Source: Taklimakanibacter sp050251035
Lineage (GTDB): Bacteria; Pseudomonadota; Alphaproteobacteria; Rhizobiales; Aestuariivirgaceae
Assembly (NCBI GenBank): GCA_050251035.1
Contig: JBFWNN010000002.1
Span: 98,905-162,904, forward strand
DNA: 64,000 bases
Direction of reading: 5' to 3'
In this document: in pieces, positions 1-7,777 of the stretch
Layout of the letters: each line of letters starts with the position of its first letter
Position numbering within the stretch: the first letter of the stretch is position 1
Program-made: the position numbers and the translations under genes
Notes under the pieces: model-generated
Seen by the model: the letters and a program-made list of their open reading frames with translations, nothing else
Database searches by the model: none
Told to the model about the DNA's origin: nothing

Positions 1-687
1 CGCCCAGTCCTGCACCGGGAACTGGATGTCGGTGATCTCGGCGACCTCGAACTTGCCGCGCTTCTTGATCGCCTCCTGGGCCGCCTTGGAGATGGTCTGG
101 CAGTAGGCCACCTGCTCCTGGATGATGTGCACCTTGCGGTTCTTCGGCTTCCACACCCCTTGCGCCTCTTCATGCTCGAGCCAGAGCGGATAGGTGTAGC
201 CGTAATGCACCTCGGACGGGTCGGTCTGGAAGATGTGGCTGTATTTCTCGGGGTCGGACTTGAACGCCTCGGTCGCGGCGCGCTGCGTGTTGCCCTGCAC
301 ATAGGGGCATTTGTATTTCGCCGATTCGTCCATCGCCGGGATGGGCACGAACAGGAAGGCGTTGGAGATGGCATGCACCTTGGCGTCGATGCAGGCGGCG
401 ATCGCCTGCTGGCAGCTTTCCGGCGACAGCTTGTCGACGTCGGTGACGAAGAGCTTCAGCTCGCGGCCGAGGATGCCGCCCGCCGCATTGATCTCCTCCA
501 TCGCCAGCGTCGTGCCGTTCAAGTGATCGAGATCGTCGGCGACGCCGGCCGCGGCGGTCTGCGAGGTCGGCAGGCCGAGCACGATGGGCTCGGCGGCGAG
601 CGCGTGGCGGCGGGAGACGAAGGGCAACGGAAATGCGGCGGCGGCACCGGCCGCACGAATCAAGGTCCGCCGGTTCATCCTGGTCAT
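1..687 (-). CDS. ABC transporter substrate-binding protein, urea/short-chain amide type (partial)
   Basis: The reading frame runs off the left edge, so the C-terminal part is missing. The N-terminus has a twin-arginine-like signal (MNRRTLIRAAGAAAAFPLPF, cleavage probably after AHALA), so the protein is exported. The mature part begins EPIVLGLPTS and contains NGTTLAMEEINAAGG and LGRELKL, typical of type I periplasmic binding proteins of the UrtA/FmdD/AmiC group, which bind urea, short amides or branched-chain amino acids. The start at 687 is preceded by a GGAGGACG ribosome site. It is clearly homologous to the signal-less protein at 3423-4637 across the divergent promoter region. Ligand unknown; the matching permease and ATPase genes would lie to the left of the window. 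Confidence 0.85.
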   Translation of the reverse strand, partial: MTRMNRRTLIRAAGAAAAFPLPFVSRRHALAAEPIVLGLPTSQTAAAGVADDLDHLNGTTLAMEEINAAGGILGRELKLFVTDVDKLSPESCQQAIAACIDAKVHAISNAFLFVPIPAMDESAKYKCPYVQGNTQRAATEAFKSDPEKYSHIFQTDPSEVHYGYTYPLWLEHEEAQGVWKPKNRKVHIIQEQVAYCQTISKAAQEAIKKRGKFEVAEITDIQFPVQDWA

Positions 688-1153
688 GAGCGTCCTCCAT
701 GGGTTTCGTTGACAGCCCCGCCGCTTGCTGCGGCAGTGGGTCCTCTAGGACCGAGCGATCGGATAAAGGACAAAACATCTAGACATTTTATTTATTACAG
801 GTCAAGGCAGAATCTAGAATTCTCGTCCTTTTTGGATATGTCAAAAGATGAAATCTCTAATTTAACATTCAAAACAACCAGATAGAGCCCTCCTCATACC
901 GGAAACCTAAATAATCCATCTAGTCAAAAAGTCTAGCTTCTGCTAGGGAGCAAAGGCTGCCACCAGGAAGACACCATGACGTGCTTCCCTGACGATCATC
1001 CGACCATTGCGATCTTGCGCCGCGCCGAGCGGCGCACTTTCGAGGAACGAGCCTGCGTGATACCAGCAGGCATTTCGAGCGTTCCGATCAAGCTCTGCGA
1101 CAGAGATCGCCGCCCCGGCGCCAGCGCCCGGCAACCTCGAACGACAATCGGCG
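688..1153. promoter_or_regulatory. Divergent AT-rich regulatory region with clustered TCTAG motifs
   Basis: This 466-base gap separates the exported binding protein from the response-regulator operon. I see no convincing gene in it. Bases 760-960 are strikingly AT-rich for this window. TCTAG occurs at 744-748, 778-782, 813-817, 919-923 and 932-936, and another CTAG near 942. The first lies in an inverted repeat GGTCCT-CT-AGGACC at 739-752. CTAG is usually scarce in bacterial genomes, so five or six copies in 200 bases is notable. They may be sites for the LuxR-type regulator encoded at 1154, but this is inference. Confidence 0.4.
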
Positions 1154-1852
1154 ATGACCGAAGATGGGATGTCCGGAATGAAGATACTGATTGCTGACGA
1201 TCACTGGGTGGTGCGCGAATCGCTCAAGCAGGTGATGAAACGGGTCCACCAGGCGTTCAAGCCGCTGGAGGCGGAGAATTTCGCGGACGCTCTCGCGCTG
1301 CTGCGCCAGCATTCCGACATCGACCTGATGCTGATCGATCTCATCATGCCGGGCTTCGACCAGTTCGACGGCCTGAAGCGCCTGCGCAGCGAATTCCCCG
1401 ACGTGCCGGTGGTCATCATCTCGGTGCATGAGGACCTCGACTACGTGCTGAAATCGATCAGCCACGGCGTCATCGGCTATATCCCCAAATCGGCGGGCGG
1501 CAAGGAGATCGAACGCGCCATCGAGAGGGTGCTGGCGGGCGAGGTCTCGTTTCCGCGCCGCATCCTCGAGCAGTCGGCGGCAGCCCCCCAGGCGCCGGTG
1601 GAAAGCCCTGCCGCCGCATCCGCCGCCGACAAGGGCATGGCGCTTCTCACCAACCGCGAGCGCGACGTGCTCGATCTTCTGGGCCGCGGCTATTCCGTCA
1701 CCCGCATCGCCGCCAGCCTCACGCTCAGCAGCCACACGGTGCGCGTCCATATCGGCAATCTCATGAAGAAGCTCGGCTTCAAGGACCGCTCGGCCGCCAT
1801 CCACTATGCGGTGAGCCTCGCCAATGAGGCCAAGCGGCAGCCGAGCAGTTGA
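1154..1852 (+). CDS. NarL/LuxR-family response regulator
   Basis: Two-domain DNA-binding response regulator. The receiver domain begins at MKILIADDH, with acidic residues at the pocket and the likely phospho-acceptor Asp in LMLIDLIMPG (about residue 62 from this start). A C-terminal LuxR-type helix-turn-helix follows (LTNRERDVLDLLGRGYSV, then IAASLTLSSHTVRVHIGNLM), about residues 165-222. In-frame ATGs at 1169 and 1178 are equally plausible starts; no strong ribosome site decides between them. The stop overlaps the start of the hybrid kinase at 1849 (ATGA-type overlap region), so the two are translationally coupled and are very likely partners. Target genes are probably the divergent transporter and/or the downstream dehydratase. 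Confidence 0.9.
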   Translation: MTEDGMSGMKILIADDHWVVRESLKQVMKRVHQAFKPLEAENFADALALLRQHSDIDLMLIDLIMPGFDQFDGLKRLRSEFPDVPVVIISVHEDLDYVLKSISHGVIGYIPKSAGGKEIERAIERVLAGEVSFPRRILEQSAAAPQAPVESPAAASAADKGMALLTNRERDVLDLLGRGYSVTRIAASLTLSSHTVRVHIGNLMKKLGFKDRSAAIHYAVSLANEAKRQPSS

Positions 1853-3426
1853 GCGCGTCCCGGCCATCGACGGCTCCTCCCCGCGCGCCATATGCCGCAG
1901 CGGCGCCCGAGCGCGACGCCGTGCTCGCCGGTCTCGATACCATCGCCTCCGGCATCGCCGTATGGGACGGATCGCGGGTGCTGCGCTATTGCAACCGGCA
2001 TTTCCGCGAATCCTTCCACCATGCGCTCAGCGGCATAACGCCGGGCCTCACCTTCCAGCGTTATCTCGAGCTCGTCGCCGAGTCGCACGACCTGGTCTTT
2101 TCCGACGGCGCCGAATGGATTGCGCGCCAGACGGCGCAGTTCGGGACCGACGGAGTGGACGAGCAGCCTCTGGCCGACGGCCGCATCTACCAGATCCAGC
2201 GCCGCGCCGCCGAGGACGGCGGCATGGTCACCACCGTCTATGACATCTCGCTCCTGAAGCGCGGCGAGAAGGCGCTGCAGCGCGCCAAGGAGCTGGCGGA
2301 AACCGCCGACCAGACGAAGTCGCGCTTCCTGCGCGCCGCCAATCACGATCTCAGGCAGCCGCTCGCGACCCTCAAGATCCTGATCTACAACTGCATGTCG
2401 GAGACCGACGCCGAGCATCGCGGCGACCTCTTCCACGCCATGGACATCGCCGTCGGCATCATGGAAGACCTGCTCGGCGCGCTCCTGCAGATCGGCCAGC
2501 TCGACGCCGGCAAGATCGTGCCCCGGGTGACGACCTTCCAGCTGTCGCAGATCTTCGAGCGGCTCGACCTGCAGTTCCGCCACCAGGCGCGGGAGAAGGG
2601 CCTAAAATTCCGCATCGTCGAGACGCGCAGCTCGATCACCAGCGACAAGGCGCTGCTCGAGCGCATCCTGAGCAATCTCGTCGCCAATGCCGTGCGCTAT
2701 ACCGATGTCGGCCAGATCCTGGTCGGCTGCAGGCGGGTCGGCGGGCATCTTCGGATCGAGGTGCGCGACACCGGCCGCGGCATATCGCCGGAATTCTTCG
2801 ATCGCATCTTCGACGAGTTCTACCAGGTGGCCGACGGCAAGCGCGACAAGAAGCGCGGCCTCGGCCTCGGCCTCAATATCGTCAAGCGCATCGCCGGGCT
2901 GCTCGAGCATCCGATCGGCGTGCGCTCGGCACCGGGCCGCGGCTCGGTCTTCGCCATCGAGGTGCCGGCCGGGAACGTCTGGCACAGCGACATCGGCGAG
3001 CCCGAGATCAGCGAGAGCATCGGCGGCGAGTTCGCCGGCGTCGCGGTGCTGCTGATCGAAGACGACGAGGCGCTACGGATCGCGACGACCGAGCTCCTCG
3101 AGCGCTGGGGCATCGTCGTCCATGCCATCCATGACGAGGCGCAGGCGCGCGCCCTGTTCGCGCGCGACGCACTCAATCCCAAGCTCATCATCGCCGACTA
3201 CAGCCTGCGCGACCAGCACGGCACCGACGTGGTGCGCAACGTCTCGAGCCTGCTCGGCCGGCGTATCCCCAGCATCATCGTCACCGCCGATACCGATCCC
3301 CTGCTCATCCAGCGGATCAAGGCGGAAGGCTTCCCGGTGCTGATCAAGCCGGTGAACCCGCCCAGACTGCGCGTCCTCATGCACAACCTCCTCTATGAAC
3401 CGCAGACGGGAGCCGAAAGCCGATGA
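1849..3426 (+). CDS. Soluble PAS hybrid histidine kinase/response regulator
   Basis: Hybrid sensor kinase of 525 residues with no membrane segment or signal peptide, so it should be cytoplasmic. A PAS-like region (about 22-135) is followed by a HisKA domain with the phospho-acceptor in AANHDLRQP (His166). The HATPase_c domain has the N box (ILSNLVANAVRYT), G1 (VRDTGRGI) and G2 (RGLGLGLNIV). A C-terminal receiver (about 397-515) has acidic LLIEDDE, phospho-acceptor Asp450 in IIADYSL and Lys500 in LIKPVN. The start overlaps the response regulator and the stop overlaps the AmiC-like gene, so the three form one translationally coupled unit. The ligand signal probably comes from the AmiC-like protein; this is inference from gene order. 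Confidence 0.92.
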   Translation: MSASRPSTAPPRAPYAAAAPERDAVLAGLDTIASGIAVWDGSRVLRYCNRHFRESFHHALSGITPGLTFQRYLELVAESHDLVFSDGAEWIARQTAQFGTDGVDEQPLADGRIYQIQRRAAEDGGMVTTVYDISLLKRGEKALQRAKELAETADQTKSRFLRAANHDLRQPLATLKILIYNCMSETDAEHRGDLFHAMDIAVGIMEDLLGALLQIGQLDAGKIVPRVTTFQLSQIFERLDLQFRHQAREKGLKFRIVETRSSITSDKALLERILSNLVANAVRYTDVGQILVGCRRVGGHLRIEVRDTGRGISPEFFDRIFDEFYQVADGKRDKKRGLGLGLNIVKRIAGLLEHPIGVRSAPGRGSVFAIEVPAGNVWHSDIGEPEISESIGGEFAGVAVLLIEDDEALRIATTELLERWGIVVHAIHDEAQARALFARDALNPKLIIADYSLRDQHGTDVVRNVSSLLGRRIPSIIVTADTDPLLIQRIKAEGFPVLIKPVNPPRLRVLMHNLLYEPQTGAESR

Positions 3427-4637
3427 CGACCAGCGGGGAGCCCATACCGATCGGCAGCCTGGTTCCCCTCACCGGACCTTCGGCCGCCGACGGCATCGAG
3501 TTCCGCAACGGCGTGACGCTCGCGATCGAGGAGATCAACCAGCGCGGCGGCGTCCTGGGACGGCCGCTGAAACCGGTCTTCGTCGACACCTGCCGGCAGA
3601 GCGCGGAAGAGGTGGTGGCCGCCGCCAGCCGCCTCATCGACCAGCATCAGGTCCACGCCATCATCAACGGCTACAATATCGGGCCGCAGAATTCCGAATA
3701 TGAGCCGATCGCCGATGCCGGCATCATCTACATCCATCACAACACGCTGCTGCAGCATCACGACACGATCCGCAGCAATCCCGAGCGCTATTTCGGCTGC
3801 TTCATGGCCGATCCCGCCGACTACTGGTACGGCCAGGGCTTCATCAAGTTCATCTCCTGGCTGCGCGACAGCGGGCAATGGAAGCCCGAGAGCAACCGGA
3901 TCGCCATCATCTCGGGCGCCAAGCCCTACAGCATCGTCATCGCCAATGCGATGGCGAGTGCGGCGCGGCAGTTCGGCTGGGAGGTCGCCTTCGGGCCGAA
4001 GATCGTCGCCACGCCGACGACGAGCTGGCGGGCGGTGCTGGCGGAAGCGCGCGCGGTCAGACCTGCGGTCCTCGCCAACACGCATTTCTATGCCGGCGAC
4101 CTGGCGCAGTTCCAGCTCCAGTTCATGGAAGACCCGTTCAATTGCATCGTCTATCTGCAATACGGCGCCATGCATCAGTCCTTCGTCGACCAGGCGGGCG
4201 AGAATGCCAGGGGCATCATCGTCAGCACGGTGATCGGCCTCCTGCGCGACGAGATCGGCCAGGCCTTCGCGCGCCGCTATACGCAGCGCTTCGGACCCGG
4301 TTCGACGCCGCAGGTCGGCTGCCAGTCCTATGGCTCGGTGCATCACTATGCGGTCGCGGCCTCGCTCGCCGGCGGCACGGCCGGCCCCGGCGAGTTCGCC
4401 CAGAACCGCAAGCTCGCACGCTATCTGAAGGAGTCGGTCTATCGCAGCGTCGCCGGCATCATCCGCTATCATCCCGAATGGCAATCGGCCATTCCCTATC
4501 CCGACTATATCCGCGACCCCTCGCTCGGCATGCCGCATCTGTTCTATCAGATCCAGGATCACGAGAAGGAGCAGGCCCTGATCGCCCCCGAGCCCTACAA
4601 CACCGAGCGCTTCGCGCTGCCACCCTGGATCAGGTAA
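3423..4637 (+). CDS. AmiC-like cytoplasmic ligand-binding protein (type I periplasmic-binding fold, no signal peptide)
   Basis: 404 residues. It begins MTTSGEPIPIGSLVPLTGPS, going directly into the first strand of the binding fold with no export signal. Motifs NGVTLAIEEINQRGG and LGRPLKPVFVDT match the urea/amide binding-protein family and the exported protein at 1-687. In Pseudomonas, AmiC is such a homologue that stays in the cytoplasm and senses amides for the antiterminator AmiR. Here the neighbour is a soluble hybrid kinase whose stop codon overlaps this start, so a role as ligand sensor for the kinase is likely. The family has a Venus-flytrap cleft; the ligand cannot be read from sequence. 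An alternative is a binding protein that lost its signal peptide, but the overlap with the kinase argues against that. Confidence 0.8.
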   Translation: MTTSGEPIPIGSLVPLTGPSAADGIEFRNGVTLAIEEINQRGGVLGRPLKPVFVDTCRQSAEEVVAAASRLIDQHQVHAIINGYNIGPQNSEYEPIADAGIIYIHHNTLLQHHDTIRSNPERYFGCFMADPADYWYGQGFIKFISWLRDSGQWKPESNRIAIISGAKPYSIVIANAMASAARQFGWEVAFGPKIVATPTTSWRAVLAEARAVRPAVLANTHFYAGDLAQFQLQFMEDPFNCIVYLQYGAMHQSFVDQAGENARGIIVSTVIGLLRDEIGQAFARRYTQRFGPGSTPQVGCQSYGSVHHYAVAASLAGGTAGPGEFAQNRKLARYLKESVYRSVAGIIRYHPEWQSAIPYPDYIRDPSLGMPHLFYQIQDHEKEQALIAPEPYNTERFALPPWIR

Positions 4638-4706
4638 GTCCCCCGATCCTTGGCAAGGGCGCCGGAAAACCGTATCGGTTGCGGGACTGGACCTAGGAGC
4701 GGCAGG

Positions 4707-6440
4707 ATGGACAGGCGCAAGACACTGGCGGAGCTGCGCAGCCGGCGCTGGTTCGGGCCCGATGACCTGCGCGCCTTCGGCCACCGCTCGCGGGCGCGGC
4801 AGATGGGCTATGACCAGACCGACTGGGACCGGCCGGTCATCGGCATCATCAACACCTGGTCCGACATCAATCCATGCCATGCGCATTTCCCCGACCGGGT
4901 GCAGTGGGTCAAGCGCGGCATCCTGCAAGCGGGCGGCATGCCGATCGAGCTGCCGGCGCTCAGCCTGAGCGAGCCCTTCGTCAAGCCGACGACCATGCTC
5001 TATCGCAACCTGCTGGCGATTGAATGCGAAGAGCTGATCCGCAGCCATCCGATCGACGGCGTCGTGCTGATGGGCGGCTGCGACAAGACCACGCCCGCCC
5101 TCATCATGGGCGCCACCTCGGCCGGCCTGCCCGCGATCTTCGTGCCGGCGGGGCCGATGCTGCGCGGCAATTTCCGCGGCCAGACCGTGGGCTCGGGCTC
5201 CGACAGCTGGAAATATTGGGACGAACGCCGCGCCGGCACGATCGGCGATGCGGAATGGGCCGGCATCGAAAGCGGCATCGCCCGCTCTTACGGCCATTGC
5301 ATGACCATGGGCACGGCCAGCACCATGACCGCCTTCGCCGAGGCGCTGGGCCTGACGCTGCCGGGTGCGAGCTCCATCCCGGCGGCCGATTCATCGCATC
5401 AGCGCATGGCCGCGGCGTCCGGACGGCGCGCCGTCGAGATGGTGTGGGAGGACCTCACTCCCGACAAGATCCTGACCCGCGAGGCCTTCGACCACGCGAC
5501 CATGGTGCAGATGGCGATCGGCGGATCGACCAATGCCATCATCCATGCCATCGCCATGGCCGGGCGCGCCGGCATCGCCTATGGGCTCGACGCGTTCGAC
5601 GCCATGTCGCGGCGCATTCCGGTCATCGCCAATATCAGGCCTTCCGGCTCGACCTATCTCATGGAGGATTTCTACTATGCCGGGGGCCTGCGCGCCGTGC
5701 TGCGCCGGCTCACCCCCTATCTGCATGCTGGCGCCCTCACCGTCACCGGCCGGGCGCTCGGCGAGGGCCTGGAGGCGGCCGGCATATATAATGACGACGT
5801 GATCCGCCCGCTCGACCGGCCGATCTATGCGGAGGGCGCGACCGCGGTGCTGCGCGGCAATCTGGCGCCCGACGGCTGCGTGATGAAGCCCGCCGCCGCC
5901 GAAGCCCGCTTCCACAAGCATCGGGGGCCGGCGCTCGCCTTCGAGAGCTATAGCGAGATGAAAGCCGCCATCGAGCGCGACGATCTCGACGTCACGCCCG
6001 ATCATGTGCTGGTGCTCAAGAATGCCGGACCGCTGGGCGGTCCGGGCATGCCGGAATGGGGCATGCTGCCGATCCCCAAGACGCTCATCAAGTCAGGGGT
6101 GCGCGATATGCTGCGCATATCGGACGCCCGCATGTCGGGCACGAGCTACGGCGCCTGCGTGCTGCATGTCTCCCCCGAAGCCCATGTCGGCGGCCCCCTG
6201 GCGCTGGTCGAGACCGGCGACATCATCGCGCTCGACGTGGCGCGCCGGAGCATCGCGCTCGAAGTGCCGGACGAGGTCCTGAACGCCCGCCGGTCGCGAT
6301 GGCAGGCGCCCAAGCCCCGTTATGAGCGGGGCTTCGGCTGGCTCGCCGCCCGCCACATGACACAAGCCCATAAAGGCTGTGATTTCGACTTCCTCGAGAC
6401 GGGTTTCGGGGCTCCGGTCGGTGAACCGGCGATCTATTGA
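4707..6440 (+). CDS. IlvD/Edd-family dehydratase, probably sugar-acid (L-arabinonate/D-xylonate type)
   Basis: 577 residues. The chosen ATG follows AGGAGCGGCAGG closely; an upstream in-frame ATG at 4650 would add a tail of no family character. The iron-sulfur cysteines of the family are at about Cys57 (DINPCHAHF), Cys125 (GGCDKTTPA) and Cys198 (GHCMTMGTAST). All three are present, as in the [2Fe-2S] sugar-acid dehydratases. The N-terminal block (RSRRWFGPDDLRAFGHRSR) resembles L-arabinonate dehydratase rather than IlvD of valine/isoleucine synthesis. These enzymes convert an aldonate to its 2-keto-3-deoxy form. It lies 69 bases after the AmiC-like gene on the same strand and may be the regulated catabolic gene. 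An AraD1-type enzyme, which could act next in the pathway, sits far away at 49502-50494. Confidence 0.85.
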   Translation: MDRRKTLAELRSRRWFGPDDLRAFGHRSRARQMGYDQTDWDRPVIGIINTWSDINPCHAHFPDRVQWVKRGILQAGGMPIELPALSLSEPFVKPTTMLYRNLLAIECEELIRSHPIDGVVLMGGCDKTTPALIMGATSAGLPAIFVPAGPMLRGNFRGQTVGSGSDSWKYWDERRAGTIGDAEWAGIESGIARSYGHCMTMGTASTMTAFAEALGLTLPGASSIPAADSSHQRMAAASGRRAVEMVWEDLTPDKILTREAFDHATMVQMAIGGSTNAIIHAIAMAGRAGIAYGLDAFDAMSRRIPVIANIRPSGSTYLMEDFYYAGGLRAVLRRLTPYLHAGALTVTGRALGEGLEAAGIYNDDVIRPLDRPIYAEGATAVLRGNLAPDGCVMKPAAAEARFHKHRGPALAFESYSEMKAAIERDDLDVTPDHVLVLKNAGPLGGPGMPEWGMLPIPKTLIKSGVRDMLRISDARMSGTSYGACVLHVSPEAHVGGPLALVETGDIIALDVARRSIALEVPDEVLNARRSRWQAPKPRYERGFGWLAARHMTQAHKGCDFDFLETGFGAPVGEPAIY

Positions 6441-6527
6441 AGAGGCCCTCCCCCGGCTTGGCAAGGCCGGCGGATCATGTAAACTGCCGCTGCGTCGAGA
6501 GGGGACGACATAAAGGTTTTCTGGCCC

Positions 6528-7217
6528 ATGTCTTTGACTCGTAGGGATTTCCTGGCGGGGGTGGCGGTAGCGAGCGCGGCCGGCTTCGCTTCCGATGCCC
6601 ATGCCTATTCCAAGACCTTCAGCGCCTCGGCAATGAAGTATTTCGCCGGAACCGAGGGCGACAACGGCCACACCTACCGGCGCACCAATTGGAAGAAGAT
6701 CAAGCCGAAATGGCAGCGCCAGCTCGTCAAATACAAGAGCATCGAGCCCATCGGCAGCGTGGTGGTCGATACGCAGAACCATTTCCTCTATGTCGTGTTC
6801 GAGAACCAGACCGCCTTGCGCTATGGCGTCGGCGTCGGACGTGACGGCTTCCGCTGGTTTGGCCGCGCCCGCATCGACCGCAAGGCACTGTGGCCGCGCT
6901 GGGTGCCGCCGCCCGAGATGCGCTTGCGCCAGCCCGACCTTCCCGAATCGGTCGAAGGCGGGATCGACAATCCACTCGGGCCCCGCGCCCTCTATCTCTA
7001 TCGCAAGGGCAACGATCTCGGCTACCGCCTGCACGGAACAATGGAGCCATGGTCGATCGGCAGCAATGTCTCCTCCGGCTGCATCCGCATGTTTCCCGAG
7101 GATGTGATCGACCTCTATCAGCGCTGCCCGATCGGCACGCGCGTGCTGGTGCTCAAGCATCTGGGCGCCCCGGTGATCGACGAGAGCGCGCCGGTCGACA
7201 CCGAGCCGCCGGCGTGA
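6528..7217 (+). CDS. L,D-transpeptidase (YkuD domain)
   Basis: 229 residues with a Tat-type signal (LTRRDFLAGVAVASAAGFAS, cleavage near AHA). The catalytic signature of L,D-transpeptidases is intact: His169 in YRLHGT and the S-G-C-I-R-M box with Cys185. Such enzymes cross-link peptidoglycan or attach proteins to it in the periplasm. The following gene encodes a Pal-like peptidoglycan-binding lipoprotein only 10 bases away, so the pair probably works on the cell envelope. No regulation visible. Confidence 0.92.
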   Translation: MSLTRRDFLAGVAVASAAGFASDAHAYSKTFSASAMKYFAGTEGDNGHTYRRTNWKKIKPKWQRQLVKYKSIEPIGSVVVDTQNHFLYVVFENQTALRYGVGVGRDGFRWFGRARIDRKALWPRWVPPPEMRLRQPDLPESVEGGIDNPLGPRALYLYRKGNDLGYRLHGTMEPWSIGSNVSSGCIRMFPEDVIDLYQRCPIGTRVLVLKHLGAPVIDESAPVDTEPPA

Positions 7218-7227
7218 GGACAACATC

Positions 7228-7758
7228 ATGATAAGCGACAGAGGCTGGAGAACCGCGGCGGCGCTCGCCGCCCTCCTGGTGCTGGCGGGCTGCGCCAGCT
7301 CCAAGGGCGGCGGCGACAGCGGCACCGGCCTGACGGCCGCCGACAATGTCACCAATGCGCCGGTCGCGGGCGGCGTCAATGTCACGCCCGGCAGCGAAGA
7401 GGATTTCATGGTCGGCGTCGGACGGCGCACCTTCTTCAAGCAAAGCTCGGCCGAGCTCGACGACACGGCGCGCGCCACGCTCGACAAGCAGGCGCAATGG
7501 CTCAACCAATATCCGCAATGGAAAGTAAAGCTGCAGGGCTCGGCTGACGATCCGGGCTCGCCGCAGGCGCAGCGGGCGCTGTCGCAGAAGCGCGCCGATG
7601 CGGTGCGCGACTATCTCGCCATGCAAGGCATAGGGCACGAGCGCATGCTGGCCAAGGGCTATGGCCGCGAGAAGATCGGCGACGACTGCCCGGAGATAGA
7701 ATGCAAGTCGCAGAACCGGCGCGTCGTCACTAACCTGCAGGACAATCCGGAGTTCTGA
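7228..7758 (+). CDS. OmpA-family peptidoglycan-associated lipoprotein (Pal-like)
   Basis: 176 residues. The lipobox LVLAGC puts the lipidated Cys at position 22. A Gly/Ser/Thr-rich linker follows, then an OmpA C-terminal domain (about 65-172) with the features KQSSAELDDTARATLDKQA, SQKRADAVRDYL and SQNRRV that bind peptidoglycan. It resembles Pal but has no tol genes nearby; it lies 10 bases behind the L,D-transpeptidase and converges on the ABC permease gene with only 19 bases between stops. A generic outer-membrane anchor is the safest reading. Confidence 0.85.
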   Translation: MISDRGWRTAAALAALLVLAGCASSKGGGDSGTGLTAADNVTNAPVAGGVNVTPGSEEDFMVGVGRRTFFKQSSAELDDTARATLDKQAQWLNQYPQWKVKLQGSADDPGSPQAQRALSQKRADAVRDYLAMQGIGHERMLAKGYGREKIGDDCPEIECKSQNRRVVTNLQDNPEF

Positions 7759-7777
7759 CGTCCGCCGAGTCCGGCCC

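Noticed and set aside
170..778. Long frames overlapping the first binding protein on both strands
   Set aside because: They are out of frame with the protein that carries a signal peptide, family motifs and a ribosome site; composition is typical of shadow frames in GC-rich DNA.
3393..5297. A 634-codon minus-strand frame across the AmiC-like and dehydratase genes
   Set aside because: It lies opposite two well-supported genes and has no domain or start signal; its Arg/Ala/Asp-rich content is that of an antisense shadow.
6441..6527. A weak hairpin CCGGC-TT-GGC-AA-GGCCGG as terminator of the dehydratase gene
   Set aside because: Short, bulged and without a T-run; too weak to call.
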